Source: Undaria pinnatifida
Lineage: Eukaryota > Sar > Phaeophyceae > Laminariales > Alariaceae
Length of the DNA stretch: 64,000 nucleotides
Direction: 5' to 3'
Assembly (NCBI GenBank): GCA_012845835.1
Contig: JABAKD010000011.1
Coordinates: 2,596,501 to 2,660,500, forward strand
Below, one piece after another: positions 43,806 to 56,300 of this stretch. Both the position numbers and the translations under genes were made by a program. The notes below the pieces were generated by a model. That model was given only the letters and a program-made list of their open reading frames with translations, was not told the origin of the DNA and ran no database searches. Positions within the stretch are counted from its first letter, which is position 1. Each line of letters opens with the position of its first letter.

Positions 43806-44429
43806 AATCGAAATATATATTCTAAAAATTAAAATACCATTATATATATCGTAATATATATGCTGAAAGAACGGGAATTTCGCTGGATGCGTCTGATAAG
43901 GCTAGTCAGACTTTGAGAAAAGCGGGCCCAATTTCCCTTTCCCCGGGTCAAACACGCCTGAGAAGGTGCAGAAGTTTCCGGTTTTCAGAATCAGTCATTT
44001 CAAGAAGTACGTTTTCCTAACATTTTCTAATCTTTTAACTCAAGTTTTAGGGGTTTGGGGCTTGGGTTTTGACATCGTCAACACCATTTTTACATTATTT
44101 AACACAAGAGACTGAAAATCGCACTCTATTAGTCCCATTTTTCGGCTTCGATTTCGGTGCCTGTTCGGCCGGCTAAGTATCGGTTTCCTTTCCGGTTCAG
44201 GTACTTACTTTCAGTTTCAGTTGCGCGTTGCGCTTCTTTCGATTTCATTTTCGGTTTCAGTCCCGCCCGTTTCTCGGTTCGATTTTAGTCCTGGCTTTAC
44301 GAATCGGTCTCAGGTTCAGTTTCAATTTCAGTTTCGATTCAGGTGCCTTCGGTTTGGGTTTCCACTTCCGATCACGCACCCGCTTATGGTTCCGCTTCAG
44401 CTTCCTCTTAGACTCCCGCTCATACTCAT

Positions 44430-45840
44430 GTTCAGGCAGCAGCGGCAGATGAGCAACAAAGGGACGTTCCCGACGCGTCATCCGACGGCGAGCTGCGTAG
44501 TACGTGGGAATATCAGCCTTGTCGAGGGGAGGTTCTAGAGGTCGAACGGGACGGAAAGTGGACGGGGCGCATCATTAGCACTACTACTGGAATGATGACT
44601 AAGAGCGTTACTATATAATAGTAGTAGGAGTTTTTCCCTCGCCGAGAGCGAAAATGTGGCAAAAAAACATGAAAAAGGGCGGAATACGTATGTGGACAGT
44701 TCACGATATCACTGTCAGAAGACGGCAATGTCAACCTTTGACGGACGACCGTCAAGACTTCACATTCTACTAGTAGTGTTAGTTCCCAAAGGCCGTCTGT
44801 CATTTATCGGGCCGAATCTCACTAATATACTAATTTTATTAAGTGGAGTTCCACAAAGGTAGCCTGTTACACAATATCAGGCCGAACTTTTTTTGGGCCA
44901 GGCTCAAATTGTTTCTACCAAATGTGAGACAGGGAGTGTCCGAAACAAACTTCAGTTTAAAAAACGGTTTTCTTATTTATGCATCAAGCAGAAAAAGTCG
45001 AGCCATGTTTTCTCAACTCCCAATTTCCAATTTCTCAAGTAAATGCTGCCGCGTACTGTGAAGCGATACCTGACACAACAGCAGCCTAAGCCGAGTAAAT
45101 GGTCAGCTGCGAAACAGACACACGTTCACATTCACATTCACAGTCACATCATAAAAAATAACATCAACGACAACGCTGGCCGCGGCATGATCTTTACGTA
45201 GTCGTCGGTACACGGCACGCACAGGGAGCGATCACACGCAAAATCCTGTGAATGCGCAACCCGCAGGGGGGGAAGGAGGGGAGAGGGACAATATATGCGC
45301 GTGCGTGAGTGCTAGTCTGCCAGCCAGCCAGCGAGCCAGCCACTCTTTGACTCTCTCTCCCTGTACTTGCGTGTGTTTCTCCTCGAAATAAATCTTCGTT
45401 TTCATATTGGTCGTGATCGCAATCTTTACATTTCCACTCGCCAACAGCCCGGAGCAGAAGATCCCGGGTACTTTTGCTACACACACAGCCAGCACCGACA
45501 GCCAGTCGTCTTCACCCGATCAAGCGAAAGACCAAACATGACACGACCACGACCACCGCCACCACACCCAGCCTCCCTCTCCCCGCCCTCTTTCCTGCCT
45601 TCCCCCCCAGCCGTACGGCTCCGAAGCACCAATCAACTCCGGGAGGTGCAATCACAATCTTCTCTGGTCCTCAAAAGACGGGAGTTCGAGAGACGGGAGG
45701 GGGGGAGGGTAAAGGGGGAGGCGATGCGTGCGTCCCTAACCCTGGTAAAAAATCTGGCGGTCACCAGATAACCCGCACACTCACAATAGCACCGCCAGGA
45801 GCAGAAGCCATCATTCGTCCCAGATACAATTTGCACCCCA
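44430..45840. other. No gene recognised upstream of the AAGCY array
   Basis: Several open frames on both strands (for example 45194-45484 minus and 45367-45771 plus) have no recognisable domain. Since the RS/Gly-rich gene ends at 46350 on the minus strand, part of this interval may be its 3' untranslated region, but no polyadenylation signal could be assigned. Confidence 0.4.
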
Positions 45841-45846
45841 ATTAAC

Positions 45847-45950
45847 AAGTTAAGCTAAGCTAAGCTAAGCTATGCCAAGCAAAGCCAAGCCAAGCCAAGC
45901 CAAGCCAAGCAGAGCCAAGCGGCCAAGCTAAGCTAACCCAAGCCGAGCCC
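45847..45950 (+). repeat. AAGCT/AAGCC pentanucleotide array
   Basis: Four AAGCT units are followed by about ten AAGCC/AAGCR units and then AAGCT again. The array lies 400 bp past the stop codon of the RS/Gly-rich gene. Confidence 0.9.
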
Positions 45951-46349
45951 TCTCGCCCCCCGAGACACGCCGCGACGCATCACGGCTACGCCTTCTCGGC
46001 TCCACCTCCTTCCAGGGCGCCCGCATGCTCGCCAGCTCAGCTTGATGCCGTGCCTTCGTTCCACTCCAACGTCTACTCCCTGCGGCAGCTTCTGAGGCGT
46101 CCGGTCATCTCTACTTGATCCTTGCTCTCTTCCCCCCCCCCTTCCATTGCGCCTTTTCCCTTCCGCCGTTGTTGCTTCCGCTGCTGCGGCTGCGGCTGCT
46201 GCTGCTGTTGCTTCCGCCACCACCGCTGCTGCTGCTATCGTTGTTGCTACCTCCAACGCTGCTACAACTGCCGTTGCCTGCTACTGCTTCCACCGCCGTG
46301 TCCACCACCACCAGGATCACCGCTACCCTCTGCCACCACTACCGCCACA

Positions 46350-47371
46350 TCATCTCGGGGGCGCCGATGAATCGCGGTGCCGATGAGGTAACAGCATTAG
46401 CTGATCAAGCTGCAGCTTCAGCACCTCGCAGAACCGCTGGCTCTCCTCCCACTGAAAATCGCTCTCCAAAAGCATATCATGCAGCTCCAGAAACTCCGCT
46501 TTCAGTGCCACCAGCCGATCCGTGATCACGGGCGCCCGCTGCCTCCTATGCCCGGTCCACCCGTTGCTCTCCGCTGCCGCCCCTTCTCCTGCCTCCCCGT
46601 AACCACCACCACAACCACCACCACCCGCCGCCGCCCCCCACCCTCCTTCCCCTTTCCGCGCCGACCCGGAGGGCGTGGCCCCGGGAGAGGCATTTGCCGC
46701 CTGCGCGCCCTTCGGCCCGTGCGACCCTCTCCCCGGAGGAGAACAGTGCGCCGGTGCGGGCGAACCCTGTCCCGTGCCCGCCCCGAGTCCGGGGGGCATC
46801 GGAGACCCCCTGCGCGAGAGGGGGGATCCCCGAGAGGGGGTTCCCTGTCCGGGTCCGGTTCCCCCCATAGGGACAACGGAGGAACCTCGGGAGTTCGGGC
46901 CCAATCGCGAACTCCCCCGTTCGATCATCGCGGGGTGGCTCATCGATCGGCTTAGCCTTCTTTCTCCTGGGGTTAACGGCGAGCCTGGCGGGGGGTGGTT
47001 CTGGCTGTGGTTAAGGTTTAGGTTTGGGTGTTGTTGGTTTTGGTGTTGTTGGTTTTGGTGTTGTTGGTTTTGGTGCTGTTGGTTTTGGTGTTGTTGGTTT
47101 TGGTGTTGTTGGCTTTGGTGTTGTTGATTTTGGTGTTGTTGGTTTTGGTGTTGATTGTGGCGGTACCCGTGGCGGGGGTGGTTCTGTGGCCGTCCCCCTC
47201 CTGGCCCGTTCGACGCGGGGGAGGGCTGCGGCATCCCCCCTTGGTGGCGGTGTTTGCCGCCCTCTGAGGCGTGTCGAGGGAGCTCTCCTGGAGAGGACGA
47301 CCGGCCGCCGTCCCAGCCCGGGCGATGCGAAGAGTGGTTGCTGGACCGGTTCGGGTCGACCTGATAAGGGC
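46350..47371 (-). CDS. Last exon of the RS/Gly-rich gene with (QQHQN)n
   Basis: The acceptor TTTCTGCAG|GC joins in phase 1. Residues begin PYQVDPNRSSNHSSHRPGWD. A 15-bp minisatellite (47020-47160) encodes about eight QHQNQ units. A Pro/Ser/Gly segment (MSHPAMIERGSSRLGP and PRGSPLSRRGSPMPP types) and the coiled-coil-like C-terminus follow. The C-terminal 60 residues are the only part with balanced composition and so the best search query. Confidence 0.8.
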
Positions 47372-50300
47372 CTGCAGAAATCGAGCGGAGAGCACGACGA
47401 AAAAGCAGGCATGGGTGGGTTGCTGGGTTGATTTGTGGGTGGGTGGGTGGGTGGGTGGGTGGGTGGGTGGGGTGGCTGGTCGAGCGCATGGTCGCAAAAG
47501 CGCGCTTAAAACAAAAGCACACCTCCCGAACAGACTGTAGCTTGTGCCGTCGTTTCAGGCCTCACAAAACATATCACATAAAAAAGTACGTACCGTTTTT
47601 TTTCTGTTGTGGTCCGCACTTTTCCATCACGAAATCTAACACGCGCAGCGACGCCATGCTCGGGGCGAGGCCTTAGGCCGGGGCAGGGTTCTGGGTAGGG
47701 TTAGCCTTGGGTTGGGTCGACGCCCTGTCTTGGTTTATAAAATAATAACATCCAAGCGCACAAAAACCCACCAAATGGTCAAGTTTTTGGTACTTCAACT
47801 GGTGTATCTTTATCTGGTGTGTTTTGTGTGCCACGACCTGCAAAGCCACCCCCAAATAGATACCCGGTAGTATGTATGGTCCAAAACACCTCCCCAATGC
47901 CAGAGAACGGGTCGGTAGGTTGGTCCATCGGTCGATCAGTGGGTCCGTCGGTCGATCGGTCGGTGGGCTGGCCGGCTACTGAAGCGGGCGAAACAGCCCG
48001 GGAGACTTCTCGTTCTTTCATCGACGTCGGCGAAATAAGAAAGGAGCTGCGTTTACGGCCTCCAGAATTGATTGCCCAGCTTCTAAACAAATTAGTGGAA
48101 TACGCTCGCCTCTAAACCCTAAGCTTAACCCCGACTTGGCCCAGCTTCTCGACAACATGGTTGAAATACATTGAAAAAAAAAACTAATCCTAACCCTAGC
48201 TCTGACCGCCTGGGGAACGTTCTGGGAAAGTTCTGGGAAAGCTCACAGAATGGAGCTGGAGTTTGTGTGCACTATCGATCATTGTGCCGAAGCTTGGCCA
48301 GGTCGTGCAGACAACAGGAAACAAGAACGCGCCGAACGATCGCGAACAAAGGACGCGACTCGAATACACTGTACCATGTACCGCACAGTAGTGGTCTGTC
48401 TTCCTTTAGTGCCGTTACGTGTCAGCCAACAATACTGTACTACACCGGACACCGGCGCTATTGGTACCAATATATCTACTGGTAGTATAAATAGTATAGC
48501 GGGTTCCAATCGTGCCAAGCGATTTCACCCGTATTAGGACTATTCAATAGGCACCACAGAGAGAGTTGCATACAGCTGAGAAACACGGATGCTGTCCGTT
48601 AATTTCTTACTTAGCCCTGCTGAGACCCAGGTACTGCGACCAAACGAACGAGAAAGTGTGTTTTACCACAGCAGTGCAAGTGTGCATGCAGCAAACGATC
48701 ACGCGTGCGACGAGCTTGTCCTACAGCTGCTTGGATTTGAAGTTCGACAAAATAATACACAACCTCCCTTAACCTAGCAGCCCTCGTTGCCTTGTGCGGC
48801 TGATACTGTAATGACACGTGCTATGATAGAGGTATACCTTTTTTTGGCTATTTTGTTTTCTGAATGACGGGGCTCCTTAACCTACTAATACTATCGTCGG
48901 AAATATAGGCAATTTTTTTTGCATGATTTTCGTTGTATGCCTAGGCCATGGGATTTTTCGTTCCGTAGCAGTTTTATTCTTCTCCAAAATCACTTTTTGG
49001 GTTAAGAAGGACATGTCTTAAGCTCCAAAAGTGAGGAACGTTCAGAAAAACGTGGCGCACCTCTATCGTAGCACGCGTCTAATGTCAATTATATTCTTGA
49101 CTCCCCCCCCAAAGGATTAGGAAAGGAGTGTCGTACGTTAGAGCCATCCTACGGTAGGGGGGGGGGGGCATGTTAAAGGGGGCATGTTAAGGGGGGCGTA
49201 CTCATTCGTTGCTCGCCTTAGTCATTTGACCATTGACCACGCATCCCTTTCGAGACGGAGCACCGTTCCTACTCCTAATAGAGACACCTCGAACATTTGG
49301 GCGCTCATTACGCTTTTTCCATATGTTACATCGAAACTGTTTGCTTATCCTATCCCCGTCTTGCTTCGCCGTCTGCGGCCACCATCTATCTCCTAGGATA
49401 GCTAGGATGGGGTTGCACTTTTTGGGCCATATGGTATTTCTGGCCGTTTGAGATCCTCAAACGGGGAACTACCGGTTAGTCTGATACTTTACGAGAATAT
49501 ATCTTGGGGGGGGGACTAGCGCATAGAAGCATTCGTCGGATTGCGCGAGCGAGTGCCTTCGAAGTCGTGTTTTCGGGTGTGTGACATTGAGCTCCTCATG
49601 TTAGGAGTTCAGAAAATTCTTTGCATCTGCTGCACGCCTACCGTGGGATTACTGACTACCTTCAACATAAACTCGTCGGGAGGTATCATATCCCTGGAAA
49701 ATATCTGCCTGCCTTTGTGTATTCCTTCGTGCATGGTTTCTTAATACGCTGCCTGTATTGTTGTACCCGTCGCATTGCGAACAAAGACAACCACCTCTTC
49801 AAAGGCCCCCGAAAAAAAACGAACAAACACCGAAAAAAAGAAAGGAAAAAAACACCGCACGCGCATAGTCCACTGAAAATTCCGTGCAGAGAGTCTTGCC
49901 TCTGCATCCAGTACTTCTTGCCACAAAGCAAAAACAAATATAAAAGAACCGCACGCTCGACGCTCACCAAGACCACGAGAATCCTGCTTGTGCATCTGCA
50001 GTTGCATTTGCTGCTGCTTTTGCAATTTCGCTTGCATTTGCTTCTGCACGTCTTGCTCTCTCGTCCTCGGAGGTGGGGGGCTCGGCGAGCCGTCATCCAG
50101 TTCCATTTCCACCACCTCGGGACTGCGGGGACGCTTGTGCCCTCCCCCCCCCCCTCCCATAGAAGAAACGCCTGAGTTTGGTCCCTTATCCAGCCAATCA
50201 CTGCCGCGGCCGCCACCATCACCACCAACACCGCCACCACCACCACCGCCGCCACCGCCACCACGACCACCAACACCGCTACCACCGCCACCACCGCGCC

Positions 50301-53300
50301 CACCAAGATGATGATAGCCCAAAGACGCTCGTCTCGCAGATGCGCTCAGGGTGCCCGAGCCGTACTCTTGCTCACCACCGGCAGCCACGAGGGGCGGCGG
50401 TTGGGGCGGCGTCGGGTTATACCTGGAGGGATATTATTTTGACACAACAGACGCGCGTGTTTCGCGACAGAAAGCGAGAGAAAACACGAGGGCGGAAAAA
50501 AAGTGGAACGCTGACTGGTCAGGGCGGTAAAAATAATTACTGATCGCGGATTGACTAGCGTGGAAAAATGCGATTGCTGCTGTGGGTAACGGCGGAAATA
50601 TTGTGCTCCCTGATCGGTCGGGCCGTGAAAAAATCTGACCTTCGATTGGCTCGTGAGGCGAAAAAAATGGCGAATACTGATGGTCCAAGGTGGTAAAAAG
50701 GAAAGGGGTTACCTCTGATTGGTCATATACCTCGTCGAAGTCATTCTTCGAGGTCATTCTTTGTCGTGCATACATGCATGATTGAACTTTTTCACCTCCC
50801 GGTTAAACATTTCTACTTCAAAGTGTATACTTTGTATTTCCTCGTATATAAAGATCCGGGTAAAACAAGCTGTAGCCTAAAACACTTTTATTTGTGTACC
50901 AGCTTTCGTCCATTTAAAAAAAAAAAAATCAAATACGTAAGCTGTGGGTTCGATCATTTCAAGGGTCGATAGTTATCTTTGTAAGCTGCGTGATATTCCG
51001 GCCGCGCGTTTTTACAGATACATTGCTAGGTGAAGATGTATACTCCCCCTGGTTGTTTTGCCAGGATAAACAGGAAATTTTTAGCAAGGGCGATTTCGGT
51101 TCATGATCACTCTGCGCACTGGTGCTATGTAACCCTTTTGGAGATGGGACAAAAGCTGAAACTTATATACCCACAGGTATTCCTTCAATGAAACTATCAC
51201 GCAACCCGTATTAAAAGGTGTTGAATAATACTCGAGTATGCTAATAATGTGCCAGTTTATAACAAATAACACTATATTCGCGATTTTTTCCACCGATGTT
51301 AATTTGACCCTCCTCGCCCAGAAAAATCTGCTATTTTTTACGCGAGTCACAAAACTGTGCGATGCGCTCAAGCTTCCCTCCCTCTCTCACTCCCTCCCTC
51401 CCTCCCACTTCACACCATCCTCTCGACCCTTTCCGAAGGAGAAAAATCCATCCGTGATCAAACCGGTCGAGCCGTGGCCGTAACCAGGACTGTCAGTAGG
51501 CTGGGCTTAACCCTATTAAACTGCATTTTCCCCCCCACACTAACTCGAAGCTATTCATCCCCAAAAACGACAGCTACCTGGTAGTTATAGCATGGTGGGT
51601 GACGTAAGCCTACATCAACTGACTTCAGTCATTCTCGGTATAAAACACGTTGGGAGTAAAAAACGCACGAGTCAGACACATGAACTCAAACAATCAGCAA
51701 AATAAACGTAACGAAATAATCGCAACAACGACTGTAATCCGCGACTGACTTTACAGTCAACCCAACTTTCACAACCCTACCTGAATACCTACTCCAATGC
51801 TCCCTCCGCGTCATCAAGCGTCCACGCAACAGCGAGACCGTACGAGACTTGGGGGGTAGACGCACAACCCGGGGGGGGGTCGATTGTTTCGTGCGCAGTA
51901 TACCGTATCACACGCAGCATACCTCATCCCCTCAAGCAACTGCAAAGCTGAGTTCCTCGACGACGGAGCGAGTGCAAATGCCGAGCAGCACGGCTACCAT
52001 GGAAAATCTCGACGACATCTGCTCAAAGCTACGATTTTCATTATACGTGCCTCCCTTGCTTCGGAGAAAAAAAGCTGGTTCTGAAATTAATCCCAGGGGG
52101 GTGTGTGTTGTCTTGCGTATTACACGGCAGGTGCTGTCGCGAGCAGGCACCGCGTATAAATCGCAAGGAATCGAGATATGGGAGACAAAGGGACATGATA
52201 GAGTTTATCGGTAGGATAGATTCGCTGTATCACTGCAGCATAAAAAAAAATGAAAGACACTGCGTTGCATTGGTTTTGTTAACTCGGAAGAGGGGCGGGG
52301 GGGAGGGGGGGGGCGGGGGGTCGAGAGGGTTTAACTAGCGCTCCCGTCCTGGAAAATTATCGTATACCAGGTACAGTAGGGTTTCCCCAGTAGAGCGGTG
52401 GCGTGCCAGAGCAATATGACCGCCTTAATAGGGAGAAACCGCCTTATTCATTGCAAGTTATGAGTGCATTTGCCCAGTGGTGCCAAACGATTTTCACCGC
52501 CCTATATTGGGGTATCGTCTTACTCAGACCGGCTTGTTGCAGGACCTCCCCTGTATCGTTTACGCGAGATAACCGCCCTGCGGTGAGTCTCCGAGCCGGT
52601 TATCTCCAAGACGGGGGGGGGGGGGCGCATCACCACGAGAATCGTGTCTTTAGGTCGATCTCGTCGAGATTTTTTCACAGGCGTGGCGTCGCTCGGCGTT
52701 CGCACTTTCCTCGCTGTCCAGAAAATAACACTGGGAAATTCGTCAAAAGGGGCCCCTATGGTTTTGGCGCCGTGTAAGTTACAAACTTGCACACCTCGGA
52801 CAGATCACGATCTAGATCATACAGATCATACAGATAATCTAAATCCTACATCGGTGGTTATATTATATTGCGCAGGACCTGTGCAGTACATATCCAACGC
52901 AGGAAATAAGTGCTACCACTATAGATCATACGGCTCTTGCCCAGTAACATCATCTATAGGTCATGCAGATCATATAGACCAGGGATCTGTATTCCCTGAA
53001 AAACCCGTATCACACAGATTATGAATCAGGATCTGATCTATTCGAGGTGTGCATACTTGCACCGTAATAAAAGCATGAAATGCTGGTTTCGCCTTTGGCG
53101 CTCGTCTACAACATCCTTAGAAACCTAACGATGTGCCCGAAAGTTTGGCTTAGCCTTTTGCGCTCATAGACAGTATGCTTCGAGGCAACCCCCTTTCGTG
53201 ACGCGACCATCGATACACCGCGAACAAGGTCAGCAGCCTTGCGGACGCGGGTTGCCACAATTGAACGACTGAATTTGTTTATTGATTCCGGCAGTTACTT

Positions 53301-56300
53301 GCGTTCGTGGCATATGCTCCAATTACCCGCTGTACACACTTTTCGAAAGCACGACACCAGTACACAGCACATGATCAACTACCAGCGTAATACCACCAAC
53401 ACCGACAGTGCCCCCAACACCACACCGCGCCCAGCATCACTTCCACAAACGGCAACAACACCACTACAACCACCAGCACCAACAACACCAGCAGCACCAA
53501 TACCACCCATAGCACCGACAACCCCACCACTAGTAACATCAACAACACCACAAAAAGACAAGACAGACCGACACGCAACACGTACAAAACAGTCCGTGCG
53601 CACGAGAACGCAACACCGGAGAACCCCCGACCCCCTCCCTTCCCATCCCATCCTCTCACCTGCCGCGATCCCTTGGGGAGTCAGGACGATCTCTTTCCCG
53701 TACAACGCCCCGCCCGCCAGGAAGCAAGCCCCCCCCCGCCACGCCAGCTCCATTCCCATTTCCCCGGTAAACGCCGCCGCCGCCACCACCGCCACCACCA
53801 CCGCCACCACCACCAACACCACCGCCACGGTCACCGCCAGACAACGGCCGGTGATAGTCGCCGCCCCCTCGGTACACGTCCCGCTTCCAGCCGCGCCCAT
53901 CCACTTCTCGCTTTTGGTCTTCGGCGGACATCCTCCCCCCCGCCCCCTCCGCACCCGAACGCCCGCCGCCACCACCACCACCACTACCCTCACCTCCGTT
54001 TTGACTGCCTCGCGCCGCGCCTCCCCATTCCCCGCCAGTGGCAGCAGCAGCAGCAGCCGCCGCCGCGTTGCTGCTGGTTCTCGCGAGTAAACCCTGGCCA
54101 AGCCCCAAGCGTGGGTATGCCCGCGGGGGGCGATCGCGCTCGCGCTCAGCGGGAGGGCCCCCATTAGACGTCCCGCTGCCGCCGCCGCCCCCACCACCCC
54201 CACCCCCGCCTCCGTTAGTGCTCCCTCGACGAGTGGGGCTCTCACCGACCGAGCCGTCTGCTTTCCCTCGCGAACGGTGGTCCGGGCCAGCGGTTTTTCC
54301 CGCTCCAACGCTGCCACTGCCGCCGCCTATGGCTGGCGCAGGGCCGCTCGCCATGACACCGTTAGCGGATGCGTGGCGAGAGGAGGAGGAGGAGGAGCCA
54401 GAGGGCGGTTGTTGTTGGCTGTTAGATAGCGATGCGCCGCTTCCATCCGCTGCTGGTGTTGCAGCCGCTGCAGCGGCATCAGTAGTGGCAGTATAAAGTG
54501 ATTTTGGGCAATCAGGCGCGTTTCTTGCAGCAGAAGCGGACCCAGGAGCAGAAGTAGAACCAGAAGCAGCAGCGGCGGTAGCGGTGACAGAGTTTTCCCG
54601 AACGTCGTCGCCGCCGGCCGAAGACACCTTGTCAGTGTTATCGCGGCTAGTCTTCGGCTGCTGCTGCTGCTGCAGCTGCTTGTCTCTCCTGCTCCGGTCT
54701 TCTTTTGACGCGACCGCGGAGGTGGTGGTTGCGTCGTCACCGCGGCGTTGGTCGCTACTATCGTTAACTGGTTCGTCTCGTCGCTCCGACGAATTAATCT
54801 TCCGCTGCTTGTCCCCGTTTCCCTGCCGTTTCGGTTGCGACGGTGAGCGATTGTTAGAGTTTAACTCATGTTAGCTTTGAACCGGGTCTTGCCGACGCTC
54901 TCAATACTGCTTGTTCGGCTGCTGTTTATACCACTACAATACTTCTGCAGCTACCAATACCACCAAACTGCTGCTATTGTTTAGCACAAATAACAATAAA
55001 GTTCAGCTGTGAGATCGAGTCCGCTCATACCACTACTACAAAGGCTCTACTTGATCCCAACACTAACCTCTGCGGCCTGGAAGATTCCTTGGATGGAAAG
55101 TGTTGTGTGAAGAGTTCGTGCGGACTATCAACCATTTCGTCGACGCTGGGTCAAAAGTCGTACACACCGCTGAAAAAGCTACTGCCGTAGAAACCAGAAA
55201 ACCCTTCAAGCCAATGAATAGCAGGCTGACCTCTCACAAATCAGACAGCCACCGCACGAGTCCATCAATTTTTTCCTTGGAGCCCCAAGCGAACTGCGGT
55301 GTAATACCAAGAACAAATTCCACAAGAATCCGGGTGTACGGTACAAACCGGACAGAAGTCCCCCCTCCGAGTACACCCCCAGTGCGAAATATAATCCGAA
55401 AAAGGAGTCACGACGAGAGCTCGAGCACCGGTCCTGCCACAAAAACCCAACCGCAGAGCAAAGACAAGAATACGCAATGATTTAAAACCAAAAAAAAACA
55501 GAACCCAGGCGCAACCAAAAGCCAGGGCCAACAACAAAACCACGTTAACCCATAACCCAAAACCAAGCTAAAAACCCGAAAACCAACTGTGAAAACAAAC
55601 ACAAATCCACTACAAGTATAAGAACTCGTACCAAAAAACAACTCAAAAACAAAAACAAACCCAAGTACATCCCAAAACTACACCCGAATGAAACCCAAAA
55701 CCAAAACCCAAAGCCAAGACCAACCCTCCCCCCCCCAAAAAAAAAGACGCTGACCTGTTGTCTCTCCCCGTTCTTCGTCCTTTTCTCCACGTCGTCGTCC
55801 TCCTCTAGCGGGGATTCCAGGCGCTGCTGCCTCTGCCTTAGTTCCCGGCGCGAGTGCTCCCGCACGAGGTCGGCACGGGTAAGCGGTGCCGCCGACGCCG
55901 CCCCCGCTCCGCCCCCGCCAAGCGTCCCCCTCCCCCCCCCTGCGGCCGGGCTCCGACTACTATTCCGGTTGGTTGAGAGGGACGCGACAGAAGTGGGCGT
56001 TGGGGGCTTTGAGGAGGCCCGAGGGGACCCTTGCATGGATCCGCTGGTAGAGCTGCCGCCCAACGCTAATGACGGAGTCATAGAGAACGTGCCGAATCCG
56101 GAGCCGTGAACCATCTGTGATTAGCGGCGGCGGCAGCGGGGGGGGAGAGGTTGGGTAAAGCTTGAGGTTGGTTAGGGGGGGGGGTTGGGGTTGGGGTTGG
56201 CGGTGGTGGCGGGTGGTGTTGGCGTCGGGGATGGACCTAAGGGGGGGGCGTTGAGGCTGACGTTGAGGTTGGTAGGGGGCGGGGCAGCGTTGAGGTGGAG

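Noticed and set aside
49845-49935. Extra exon of the RS/Gly-rich gene (EVLDAEARLSARNFQW)
   Set aside because: Exons 50422-49968 and 47371-46350 already join in phase without it, and inserting it would need an unsupported donor; kept only as a possible echo.
53656-54627. A separate Gly-rich gene with its own ATG at 54627
   Set aside because: The frame continues upstream without a stop to about 54864 and joins neighbouring exons in phase, so it is treated as an internal exon.
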